DNA of 64,000 nt. Source: Owenia fusiformis. Taxonomy: Eukaryota > Annelida > Polychaeta > Sabellida > Oweniidae. The stretch lies in the NCBI GenBank assembly GCA_903813345.2, contig CAIIXF020000012.1, forward strand, positions 21,528,184 to 21,592,183. The letters run 5' to 3'. A program made the position numbers and the translations under genes. Positions 21,503 through 32,307 of the stretch are shown piece after piece. The notes below the pieces were generated by a model. The model did not search any database. It saw only the letters and a program-made list of their open reading frames with translations, and had not been told where the DNA came from. The stretch's first letter is position 1. Every line of letters starts with the position of its first letter.

Positions 21503-22445
21503 AGTTTGGCAACTTTTTCCTCCATAGGCTTACGTGTTAAAGCCCCTTTATGTTAAAGTATTTTATTTTGATAACCTGAAAAAACTGATAATATTCTGAT
21601 ATTCAATGGGAGGAGGTTAAGGGAAAAACAATGTTGAATTCTTTCCTACAAAACGTCAAAAGAAAAATAAATATCTCTGAGAAAGAAAATCAACAACTTT
21701 GTTAATAGTAATGTTGAATTCATTTCAACATATCGCTACCAATTCTTTGGAGGTATAAGAAAAAGGTCAAGTTGCGTTTCCTTCTGCATTATTTGTTTTT
21801 TCTTTGCAGGTTATGAAAATAAGAATTCAAATATAGAGGGTGGGCCAAAAACGCCACTTTTTCAAGACACAATAACTTTTTTATTTTCCAACCTGCATAC
21901 CCCACATTTTGCAGTTCTATAGTGCCAAGGGTTCTTAGTAATAATATAATGTAACAAGTCCTTCAACTGGGATTATATTTGATCTAAAAGAGGAGTTCAA
22001 TTGGTCCGCCACCCTATTTGATGATATTTTAGATTTTAGTTTTAGTCGCCTTGCTGATATAGCAGTATCAATGAAATGTAAGCTATATTTTTTTTTTAGT
22101 TGAGCAATTTTTTAGATTTTTTAGACCTTCCCATACCCTATACTCATTAGGGCTATTAGCTTGGCGGTCATCAGGACGTATCAGTTCAGGAACATTTTGC
22201 AAATTATGCTTATTTCTCATGGCACTCCACATGTTAAAGTGAGACGCTGGTGACATATTTTATTCAAGTAAAAGTGTATAATTCATGATCCTTGGCTAGA
22301 TAACAACCTCAAGTTTCATTTGGTATGCAAATTATGATTTTTCATCAAATTGAAAAAGTTATAGCATTTTGAAAAAAAAGCGTTTTTTGGCCCACCCTGT
22401 AGAGAGACGCGCAAGCCTATGGGCAAAATATGTTGCCAAACCTAT
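21503..22445. mobile_element. TIR element interrupted by a mariner-like MITE
   Basis: Left 'gtttggcaactttttcctcc' with 'ataggcttacg' is mirrored by right 'gcaagcctatgggcaaaata' and 'ttgccaaac'. The motif 'tttggcaac' is shared with family F28987. The insertion at 21836-22402 splits it. Confidence 0.65.
21836..22402. mobile_element. Mariner-like MITE, ~567 bp
   Basis: Ends GAGGGTGGGCCAAAAACGC and GCGTTTTTTGGCCCACCCTGTA. The right terminus, read inward, is TACAGGGTGGG, a Tc1/mariner-type end. No transposase frame. Confidence 0.75.
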
Positions 22446-23024
22446 GACATCAAAAGTCGAACATTTTCGGCACTAGACATAAACTATCTCAGATAACAGA
22501 GAATAGTTGATAAAAGCTCCAACTTGGCGGTAAGACTTCTCAAGTACATTAAATTACGTCAATGAAAAATCTGAGAACTTCATCGGTTGCATTGGGCGTA
22601 TTGATTCGAACCCACGTGCAGTGAAATTTTGTAAACAGAATTTACTCAGAATCTCTTTCATGGGTTATTCTTCTGGTATCTAATGATTTTCGAAAGATTT
22701 TGACAAAATAATGTTTAGTAACATAAAAGAATAGTACGTATCTATGATTATGGGCTGCCAAAATGTGAATAAAAATAGCCGTTGTATCAGGCGATATATT
22801 CCCCCAAATACACATACGTCTCTACAGAAAGAAAAAGCAGATGCAGAATGTAGATATCCCTCTAGAATGAGCGAGGCTCTATTCGGATTTCAGCCAAAAT
22901 CCATATGACGACGAGAACAATTGTATTCTTTAGGACTTCTTTGACAACAGGCTCTCATCATATGTCTATGTCAATAATCTGCAAAAGGCTAATACGCCCA
23001 TATAAAGCAGATATATATATAAGG

Positions 23025-23162
23025 GTTATGTACTGGGAGGTTTTGGATATAGGGTATATCCTGGGGGATATGTTTATATCTCCCCGAGGGACCGAAGGGA
23101 CCAAGGGGAGATATAAATATTTCCCGAGGGATATACCCTATATCCAAAACCGACCGTACATA
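23025..23162. repeat. Palindromic hairpin with GATATA motifs
   Basis: 'ggttttggatatagggtata' is mirrored by 'tataccctatatccaaaacc', around 'tctccccgagggaccgaagggaccaaggggaga'. It belongs to the same style as hairpins at 25062-25160, 28513-28800, 32932-33040 and 43862-43950. Confidence 0.9.
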
Positions 23163-23644
23163 ACTGGTGTATCTCATACTTGAGTGGGTTTGGGGTAGAT
23201 ATAACCTTTACCACCTTTTTCAAATGACAAGATAGGCCTATACTGTAAAAGCAAAATTTATATTTAACATTTTCATAATATTCTTTCTTTATTATTATTA
23301 TTAGATTTATTTCCCCTCCATTGATTGGAGATAATATAATAATTATATATTACAGAAATATTAAAACTTGTATCAAAATTTAAGTTACAATAGAAAAGAT
23401 AGAGCTCTTCTAACTCAAATAATAATTATATATAAGCTCTTAGAGCTGACATGTATGGTACACAGGGAAACTCGTAGCTTGGATCCGCAGACCATTTTGA
23501 CAACACACTTGTATTCATATTTGACGTTTTTCAGTTTACTGACGTTCCATCGATCACACGGTGTTCAATCACACACTCAAGTACGGGGACAATCAACGGG
23601 AAGGTTCATATATATCTATGAGTCTATACTAATCCCATGCTGTT

Positions 23645-24035
23645 CCTACATATTGACTTTAATCCTGGCGAGATACATGTTCTGTATAATCGTGCTACCA
23701 CGTTTAAGTCCACTTTCATTAATACACTGGTCTCCCCCAAAGAGAGCTCGCAGTTTCATAGCATTTGACATTGCACTAATGTTTGGTATTCCATCTAAAA
23801 TCGAACTTAATGTAACCCTATTGTGGAGCCGACATTTTAAAACAAAGTGTTCGAGCGTTTCAATCTCTTCATTGCAGCTTTCGCAGAATCTATCTCTCAT
23901 CGGTATTCCTTCCCATTCGCCTGTGTTTACCCTTAAACGGCCTTGTCCTACCATTAGTCGCATCATTAAGTTACATCTCTTTATGAATCTTGAATCTTTC
24001 CTGGCTATTATCCACCATTTATATCCAAAGAACAT
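23645..24035 (-). pseudogene. LINE fragment, C-terminal zinc-finger-like end
   Basis: Reads ARKDSRFIKRCNLMMRLMVG then WEGIPMRDRFCESCNEEIET and LEHFVLKC. C-x2-C-x(8)-H-x4-C is the usual tail of non-LTR retrotransposon reverse transcriptases. Only ~129 residues are left, with a decayed 3' part and no RT core. Its 5' limit coincides with the start of the direct repeat at 24017. Confidence 0.75.
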
Positions 24036-24241
24036 GTGTACGTTTAATAGATTTTATTACATAAAATATAACATATTACAATTTAACATTTTTGGCATGG
24101 GGAGACGGCTATCTATCGATCAGAGCTTGCGTAATTGTATACCAAAGAAACGATTACGTAATCATGAGATAATGTTACGTAATGACAGCGCAAAATCATG
24201 ATTATGCAACCTTATATAATCATTAATCTTTGGGATAAGAG
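24017..24241. repeat. 225-bp direct repeat, copy 1
   Basis: Repeated at 24530-24754 (offset 513). I see one base difference ('gtttaatag' versus 'gtttgatag'). It runs from 'atttatatccaaagaac' to 'tttgggataagag'. Confidence 0.92.
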
Positions 24242-24529
24242 AGACCATAGAGGACCGAGTGCTGAGATAGATAGCCGCCTCCGAAATCCGGGCCACCCGA
24301 TACCCCCTATTAAGGGGGCGAAGGGGTGGGGGCGGGTAAGCGTCCGACTTCCTCAAGATGCAAGCTAAAACTGTGTAAACCAAACTACTACAGAACAGTT
24401 GGTATAGCATTAAGATAAGTTATTGTCCCGGCCTAATTGGATCTGTCAACAGACTTTTAATTGGGCTGGTAGGACAGACACCGTTCTCTGTGATATAAAC
24501 CAGATTTAACAAATACTTGTTAAATCACA
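24242..24529. other. Spacer between 225-bp repeats
   Basis: GC-rich start ('aagggggcgaaggggtggg') and a terminal inverted motif 'agatttaacaaatacttgttaaatca'. No coding signal. Confidence 0.4.
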
Positions 24530-24754
24530 ATTTATATCCAAAGAACATGTGTACGTTTGATAGATTTTATTACATAAAATATAACATATTACAATTTAAC
24601 ATTTTTGGCATGGGGAGACGGCTATCTATCGATCAGAGCTTGCGTAATTGTATACCAAAGAAACGATTACGTAATCATGAGATAATGTTACGTAATGACA
24701 GCGCAAAATCATGATTATGCAACCTTATATAATCATTAATCTTTGGGATAAGAG
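24530..24754. repeat. 225-bp direct repeat, copy 2
   Basis: Near-identical to 24017-24241. The pair with 288 bp between could be a miniature terminal-repeat element or a local duplication; no TG...CA ends or flanking duplication are visible. Confidence 0.92.
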
Positions 24755-25061
24755 CCCAAAAACGAGTATACTCGTGAACGGAGTTTAAATAAAAAGCTCT
24801 GTGAACGATAGGATACGCCGTTCCCCAACCATATACATGGTTTCACATTGTGGATAACTTCCTTATAGAGAATCAGTTCCTTATAAGTATTAACCTCGCG
24901 TCTCCAACCATCCAAATCGCAATTCCGTATAATGTTCCGAACAGTTTCAGTTTCAGTTCAATACAATAGAATTGTAACATTTAAACTTTTTGAAAAATGT
25001 TAAACTTCTGAAATTTAAATTTTAAAAATTTTTAAACTTTTTAAAACTTTTGAAAAAATTC

Positions 25062-25160
25062 CCTGGAGCGGGATGGATATATTATATCTGCCCGCATTTG
25101 GCCTAGAGCGGGACATATACAATATATCCTGCCCGCTCCTCAGATATGATATATATTCCC
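25062..25160. repeat. Palindromic hairpin with GCGGGA / GATATA motifs
   Basis: 'ggagcgggatggatatatta' and 'tatcctgcccgctcc' pair across a centre 'tctgcccgcatttggcctagagcggga'. Same hairpin style as 23025-23162. Confidence 0.8.
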
Positions 25161-25199
25161 GGGTGATATCTACCCCAAACCCACTCAAGTATGAAATAC

Positions 25200-26210
25200 A
25201 GCTGTATACGCTATGTATGTCTCTAGGGTTCATCTGTAAGATTGCTTGGAATCTTCGACCGCTTAGTGTCTCTCCAGTGGCCAGGATATGGGTTGGTAAC
25301 TTGACTTTACATCTCGAATCGTATGTGTTACATTGTGCCACAAATCATGCTACAGTGTATGCACGTTTTTACTTTATCCCATACGAGCGTAATTTCAATG
25401 GTTAATCCATTCATTCGATTGATATTTACCGTAATCCGTTCGAGTGTCTAGTTTATGTTATCTTTAACACAATCTGTGTCTGTTTGAATGTGTGTATCTC
25501 CCCTCAACAAATAGCTATCAGAAACCCTAACATCGATATTGTCATCACTTCAGAAACTTATACACGTGTTATACTATTTAGTTGAACTGGCAGTCCTTTT
25601 ATTTAGAGAGAACGAATCTTTGAAGTTCAAGATTGAAGAATCAAACGAGCTCAAGTGGACTTCACATCTATTGTTAAGAAGCAGGGAGTTCTTTAAGATG
25701 GCCGTGACTGACGCAAAATGTAAATTAAATTTCCTCCATAAGTAACATTTGAACTAGCATATTTGATCCATTTTAATATTACATGCATATCTGTCATTGA
25801 AGTACAGAGCAAGAGCGGCGCACAATAATCGCTCTACACTGAGGGAATACACAGCAACGAGCCTGCATTTATTAACTATTTGTAAACGGAATGTCTGAAA
25901 GAATGGTGTTCAACAACCAACAAAACGACATTCACCAACCTCCGGCAGGGTGTTCTGTCACAGATGCTCCAATGCGGATAAAACTGGTTGGTGCGCATGC
26001 GTATACAGCTTAAAGTGCTCTCCCGGCCAGGCACGACCTTGCACGCGATAGATCTACATCAGTTATATAGAGGCACACATCCAAAGTTTCCCTGACACTA
26101 AATTGGAACAGTTTTAGCGACTCCTACGTTTTTCTAGACATGTTCAATATATTTGTAATATGATCCGAGTTTGATATGGTAGTTTGTTATGTCACTACCA
26201 AAAGTGGTGA
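25200..26210. other. Gene-free interval
   Basis: Short reading frames only, none with domain character or paired splice sites. Confidence 0.4.
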
Positions 26211-26214
26211 CATG

Positions 26215-26590
26215 TTGTTATGGTCTCCAACTTTTTTGTTACGGCGGTCGGCGTCTGGCGTTTGGCGTCTGTAACAAATTCTTACAACTTCCAATAACTT
26301 AACAATAACTGTTTTGTTTGACTTATCTTTTTTTTCAAAATCATCTACAAGTTCTCAGAAGTTCAAATCTGACTTAAGGTTTGAGATTTTTGACCTTCAA
26401 AGACTTTCTCAAAGTAAAAAAGGTCAACTTTTCAAATTGACCAATTTATTTTTCAAAATCATCATCAGTTGTCAGAAGTTCAGATTTGACATATGATTTG
26501 ACCTTCTCAAGGTCAAAAACTCTCAGTTCTCATTTAAGTTCAAATCCGACTTTAGATTTGAACTCACAATATGTAACCAACTAGGCGGTG
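26215..26590. repeat. Dispersed repeat family R1, copy 2
   Basis: Starts with 'gttacggcggtcggcgtctg' and continues with units such as 'agttcaaatctgactt' and 'tcaaattgaccaattt', the reverse complement of the units at 597-830. Confidence 0.6.
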
Positions 26591-28445
26591 ACAATTTGTC
26601 ATTTTACTGCCTTATCTAAAAGTGGTTGCATGTGAGAATACACATCACATCATATCACATGATTAGACTTCATGTGTTTGGTAAATGATCGAATGTTGAT
26701 GCAGAAAATATTCCCTGGAAGCTAATTCTTGAGAATTTTAAATGTTAACCTGAAGATTATCTCGGTCACGATGTTAAAAACTTACAGTAACTGTTAACGT
26801 TCCAATAATTGGTTTAGATAGAATAAGATTATTCTTTCTGTACTTTTTCTTTATCATGGATCACACATTCATATTGTTAGTGATTTTACAATTACTTTAC
26901 GTTATAACTGTCAGAAGAGATTATTTCTCTCATAACAGTAAGTGAATCAGTAATTAATTAAGTGTCACAAAATTAGAGGTAAAAACTATGCATTGCATTA
27001 ACTTTAAACTATGTTGCGTTTACAATTACCTCACAATCAAAATTTGAAATGTATTTTCTTATTTCATGACCATTCACAATTTCCTATCTAATTTGATTAA
27101 TTAGTTTTAAAATTATATTATTAAAAAATCATAAAATAATTAAGTCATCAAAATTGTCTACAATCAATGTTGATTTAAGACCATATTTATTTCTTCAGTG
27201 CATATTTCAGTTATCTAATTTAGCAGATAAAGGAATCGAACTCACCTATAAAAGTCACAAACTGACCCGTAAACGAAACAAGGTATATATTCCAAATAAA
27301 AGCATATGCTGCATTTAACTAGGACTCACAACGTATCGTATCCAATGCGAAAACTAACAATTAAAAATGAAGTAAACAATCATGGGATTGAAATGCCCCC
27401 ATCATGTAAATAAAGAACGATTATAGCCTCTACTACCCCTAGGGTAGTGCTAGATCATATGTTGACTGTTGTATACGGTGCTTTATTTGCTTACATCTAC
27501 ATGTATTGTGTATATGGTAAAGGTGGTTAAAGGTGACACTTTTCGAACGGACAGATGACTATTCAAAGCAAGGCTACGTCGCGGACCAGTCAATACAAGG
27601 GCACGATAATTGATATTTTCAAAATCAGTTGTTTTACTGAAGCCTGTGCTGTGTGTGTTGATACCAGGTACATTTGAAGTGCGCTATTTTAAAGTCACCA
27701 CAACTGGTTATCATAATCAAGCGATGTATACTGAAAATATTGCTTATTATTTCTCAAGAACAGCTTAAATCATGATTTATTGTCAGAAATTGTTTGTGGT
27801 GATACAAAACCGGCCGTTTACAGTGCATACAGAGCATCGATTGCGTTGATATTTTTCATACTACATAAAAATATGTTTGACATCAGGTTTTAAAAGGGCG
27901 ATGTTAGATGTGTGTTGCCCATGCAATGAAATGCTTTTTCTATGCATATAACATTTGTCTAATATTTTTTATCCACCAACACACTGTTAAAATTAACATT
28001 GCTGATACATCGTTTGTTTGAGATTTCGCCAGAAAGTTCCCTTCATGGTTACCTCTTAAATGACAGACAATGAAAACTTTAAACAAAATATTGTTATTTT
28101 TGTAGTGGAGTTAGGTTCTGCTGACCTATATTTTGTATCCTCCAAACATTAAGATTTAATGAATGCACACAAATTATTTCAAACAATTCTTTTCAGAAAT
28201 TAGACTAATTCAACGTAGTTTTTAAATGATTGTTATATAAATTCTCAATTAATTCGAAATTTTTAGTAAATTGAATATGTTGAGTATGTGTTGAAGGATA
28301 CAAAACACATGGACATTATAAAACGTGTTCGCTTTTAATGAGTACGACATATCAAACAACCCCTTTTGAGAGATGGTGGAAAACATATTTTATTAACCAG
28401 TTAGAAATCATCGACGGACTTGATGCAAAATCATATGATTTTCTA
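26591..28445. other. Gene-free AT-rich interval
   Basis: Nothing above background: no long frame, no clear repeat pair, no RNA gene recognised. Confidence 0.4.
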
Positions 28446-28918
28446 ATTATCCCATAGTTGAGGTCAAATCATCCCATATCACCTCACATTGGCGAGAGTT
28501 TTCAAATCCGTGGAAAAAGTGATATCTGTGGAATATTCCCTTCTCCGTATTCCACAGATATCGCTTTTTTCCACGCATTTGCAAAATATCATAAAGATAT
28601 TTATAGGATATCCTATGATTTTGAGGAATATCATTTTTATCTACGAGGTGATATTGATATCTGCACGAGAGAGCGAAACGAACGAGTGCATATATCAATA
28701 TCACCGAGTATATCGTCACAATATCCTCCGCATATTGGGTTTTCCGGAGTATATCGTCACGATATCCTCCGCCCGGAGTATATCGTTACGATATCCTCCG
28801 GATATTCATTTTGCCAATAAATATCAAATTTATTTTTTCATGTTATTATACATTTAGTACACTAAGTGTAGGATGAATACGTGTTATTCTACAGATTTGA
28901 CGTCAACTATGGGATAAT
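28446..28918. mobile_element. TIR element carrying a hairpin cluster
   Basis: Ends TTATCCCATAGTTGAGGTCA and the reverse complement TGACGTCAACTATGGGATAA. Inside are at least three different palindromes: 28513-28577, 28650-28712 and tandem 'cggagtatatcgt(c/t)acgatatcctccg' hairpins at 28752-28802. Confidence 0.8.
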
Positions 28919-28986
28919 AAGCAATATGTTCAATATATATTGCATGGTCATGGTAAACAGTTGTGTTGACAGCACAATAGCACATA

Positions 28987-29861
28987 CACTCCCCTCCCAT
29001 AAGTTTGGCAACCTTTTTTCCTCATTGAACTACGTGTAAAGCCTCTTTACCTTTGAATTTTTATTTACCTAACCTGCGATGAAAATACTTATACTATTGA
29101 TGGAAACATAATTTGACTTTAATTCCAATACCTCCAAATTTTCTCAATTTTTTTTCTCAATTACAATAGGTCGAAAATTGATGATAAATTTGATGAATTT
29201 TTGAAAATCGACATTCCCATGTTAACCAATGGGAAATGGTAGGTTTGCCGCAAGTCATATGACAGAATATCCATCCATCCGAGTCCTTGCAAAAAATACG
29301 AGTAAGGCAGGCAATTGAATTTGCTAACTTTATTTAACAAAAAATTGATATGTTTTTTCAGGTTCAACAAAGTTATAGGGCTTTAAAGTCAAAGTTGTTT
29401 TTCAAAAAAACTCTCCCATTGAAATAACACAGGAGGCGAAAAATTATTTTCAAAAATGACTTTGAAGCACTGTAACTTTTATATTCATCAAATAAACTAA
29501 ACACTTAGTGTTTTAAAAAGTTAGACAATTCAATTTTCTATATAAATTTTTTTTTTGCTGAATCTTTTACTGAAAAGATATCCTGATTTCTGATTTGCCC
29601 CGAACCCTCCATTTCCCATTGGATTACATGGGAATGACGATTTTCAAAAATTCATCAAATTTATCATCAATTTTTGACCTATTGTAATTGAGGAAAAAAA
29701 TTGAGAAAATGTGGATGTATTGGAAATAAGGTCAAGTTACGTTTCCATCAATATTATAAGTTATTTCATCGCCGGTTAAGTAAATTAAAATTCAAAGGTA
29801 AGGAGGCTTTAACACGTAGTTCAAATGGGAAAAAAGGTTGCCAAACTTATGGAGGGGAGTG
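28987..29861. mobile_element. Foldback family F28987, full copy (875 bp)
   Basis: Ends CACTCCCCTCCATA-like and TATGGAGGGGAGTG, flanked by TA/TA. The arms are ~240 bp and highly similar ('acgtagttcaa', 'tttcatcgccgg', 'aaaaattcatcaaattta'). The centre matches 13480-13640. A TA target and long arms suggest a Tc1/mariner-type non-autonomous element. Confidence 0.9.
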
Positions 29862-30089
29862 TATATAGTGTCGTTGATCTCAATACACATGGCGCTGGAT
29901 GCGGTAGAATAGCATCGTAAATTTGCCCAAAAATACTTAAAAAAACGCAATTCAGAAGTTTTCAGTCAGAGCGCTTAGAAAATATTCGTGTTAGTGGTGG
30001 TATATTTATTCTATTGTGACTGCTTTTAGAACCACGAATTTTCTTGAAATAAGCGATAAAGCCTATATAAATATGGTTAGTTTACCCGC

Positions 30090-31502
30090 CCAAAGAATGC
30101 ACGTGTAGTTAACGGGTGTGTAGGCGTTAATTACGCTCGTGTAGATGTAAAATTACGCCCGTGCAGACGAAAAATTACGCCTGTATAGGCGTAAATTACG
30201 CCCGTGAAGAAGTAAATTCTACGGGCGTTCAGAATACATTTACAGGCGTGAACTTACGGCGTTAAAATTATTAATTACGGGCGTTAAGACTGTTATTTTA
30301 CACGCGCTGAGAAACATCTTCACACCCGTCGAGTTTATTTTTAGCGGCGTAAATTATGAACCAATCAGAACCTTACTTACATAATGATTTAACGCATCCT
30401 TGCTAAAAGAGCAACTCCGAGATACTTGCGCAAGTAAACAACAATCAGAAGCCTGCTTATATTTTAGTGTGTTGCATTGAGGTCCTTAATTAAATATTCG
30501 TTCAAGATGGTTAGATTTCACCAAAGAAGTATTTTTAGAGCAGATTAAAAGGCAAATTGAAGAGACATGTACTGTGTTGGCAGTTATCAACACCCATTGT
30601 AGAAACAAAATTGCAGTGTATTTTGAGAAGGTATACATGTTTGGTTTCTAAATACGATGATTTTTTTTGATAATTCTCTAATCTAGGCGTCGGCTTCAGA
30701 GGTAGGCTAGGTAGGGACTTATTAAGCTCACACGCATTGCAGCTTACAGTCTCATTATACAGTCAGATCGCTAATGTATCTCTCTAAAGGATGTGTTACT
30801 AGAATTATAGTATCTGATCAACTGCAAATTGACTCTAGACTATATCCTGCAGATCTTGCATTTTTTGAAAATGTACTGAAAATGTCAGATGAGCCTATAT
30901 ACCTAGTATACCAAGCCAACATACGTTCAAATTTGGTGTTAGGGAGATGTGTACATATGTACTTTTTGGAATCTTTATGCAGCCGTCTTTATATGTCACA
31001 TGTTATTTCCAGGAATACATAACTCATTTAATATATGATGTACATCTTTCACATTTGCACAAATAGTGCACCGAGATACCCAGAAAAGAAATAATATTTC
31101 ATATGCCTTCAATTGCAACAGTTGTTCCTGGCACAATCATGAGTATGTTATTAACTTGCACAAGGATCTTGGAGTTGTACTTTTAGCTAGAATGCATTGT
31201 ATCATCATGTAAGCAAGATGCTGATTGGTTCATAATTCACAGTGCTAAAATGAACTCGACGGGCGTATAGATGTTTTTCAACGGGTGTTAGATAATGTTT
31301 TTACGCCCGCTATTGAACATTTTAACGCCGTTGGTTTACGCCTGTATTTGTTTTAACGCGTAATTAACGGGCGTAATTAACGCCTTAATGGGCGTAATTA
31401 ACGCCTACACGGGCGTAAATTACGTCTGCACGGGCGTAATTTCACGTCTACACGGGCGTAATTAACGCCTACACACCCGTAAACTACACGTGGATACTTT
31501 GG
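30090..31502. mobile_element. Foldback element with GGGCGTAATTA subrepeats (1.4 kb)
   Basis: Ends CCAAAG(a/t)AT(g/c)CACGTGTAGTT and their reverse complement. Each ~290-bp arm is itself a degenerate array of 'acgggcgtaattaacgcc' words in both orientations. The ~800-bp centre (30420-31210) has no recognisable coding; a short frame at 30774-31022 is unremarkable. Confidence 0.88.
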
Positions 31503-31935
31503 TTAGGTTGGCTCACCATATATAAAGGCACAGATCCCGGATAGTTCGCGATGTTCTCCTTTTATGGCAAGTTTTAATCCGGGTTTTAATTTGCACTCGC
31601 TGAACAACAATGTTTTAAATAAAATGAGCACTATTAGGAGCATCGATCAACTTTGTAAACATACATTGTGTGCAAGTTATTTGCTCATAGAATAAGCTGA
31701 CTATTTTTATTCAATCAAAAGTGTGTTTCGCACATGGTTTTGCACATTGCGATCGTGTCCGAGATTATACGACCAGTTTTATTCTATATTTGCAATGTGC
31801 ATTTCTTATCAATTACAATCCTTGACCCTTTAGAGTAGATATCTCTCTGGACAGCAAGCCTTGAGTGGACCGTGTTACCTTTAGCCATCGTGTAGTTTCA
31901 CATGTTAGGTTGGAGAAGATCAGTCAAGTCTCTAT
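31503..31935. other. Gene B downstream flank
   Basis: No coding or repeat feature recognised between the foldback element and the gene B polyadenylation signal. Confidence 0.4.
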
Positions 31936-31941
31936 ATTGTC

Positions 31942-31947
31942 TTTATT
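31942..31947 (-). terminator. Candidate polyadenylation signal of gene B
   Basis: AATAAA on the minus strand, about 260 nt past the gene B stop. Confidence 0.4.
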
Positions 31948-32205
31948 CCAATTAATCAGATACAGTTAACATTTGACTACTACTAACTTAAGATCCATTC
32001 TTTATGAGTCCATTCTATGACTAACCATCACTGTACCATCTCCCAAATTGGCAATATGTAACTTAACCAGAGTTTCCTAGTAGTACTAAATAGAGTATTC
32101 CAATAAAATTATGACATCGAAGATCAAAATTTGACTGAATATTATCCATACTGGAACTGGTATATGATAATTCAATGTTCGATAATTCGATAAGATGTTC
32201 GGATC

Positions 32206-32307
32206 CTATTTCTTATTCTCGTATGATGTGGGAACTCCTGGTGCAGGACCTCCAAATACCCAGTCAACTGCACCCTGTCCTGATGGTGGATAATAACATA
32301 CTACAAT
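32206..32307 (-). CDS. Gene B exon 12 (last, with stop)
   Basis: 102 nt, phase 0, acceptor 'atttcag'. It encodes CYYPPSGQGAVDWVFGG and a short basic tail ending NKK, stop TAG. Confidence 0.92.
   Translation of the reverse strand: MVVCYYPPSGQGAVDWVFGGPAPGVPTSYENKK

Larger units (their letters stand above)
23172..25195. mobile_element. Possible 2-kb element bounded by short inverted repeats
   Basis: 'catacttgagtgggtttggg' plus 'gtagatat' at 23174-23202 is repeated inverted at 25164-25193. Each copy sits beside a palindromic hairpin. Enclosed sequence includes a LINE fragment and a direct repeat, so it may be a composite or two separate insertions. Confidence 0.45.

Noticed and set aside
22595-22625. 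tRNA T-arm-like 'gattcgaacccacgtgc'
   Set aside because: No A box or stem partners on either side.
28458-28857. Overlapping ~120-codon frames on both strands
   Set aside because: They arise from palindromic repeats inside a TIR element.
30774-31022. 82-codon frame inside the GGGCGTAATTA foldback element
   Set aside because: No motif, no transposase signature; length is compatible with chance.
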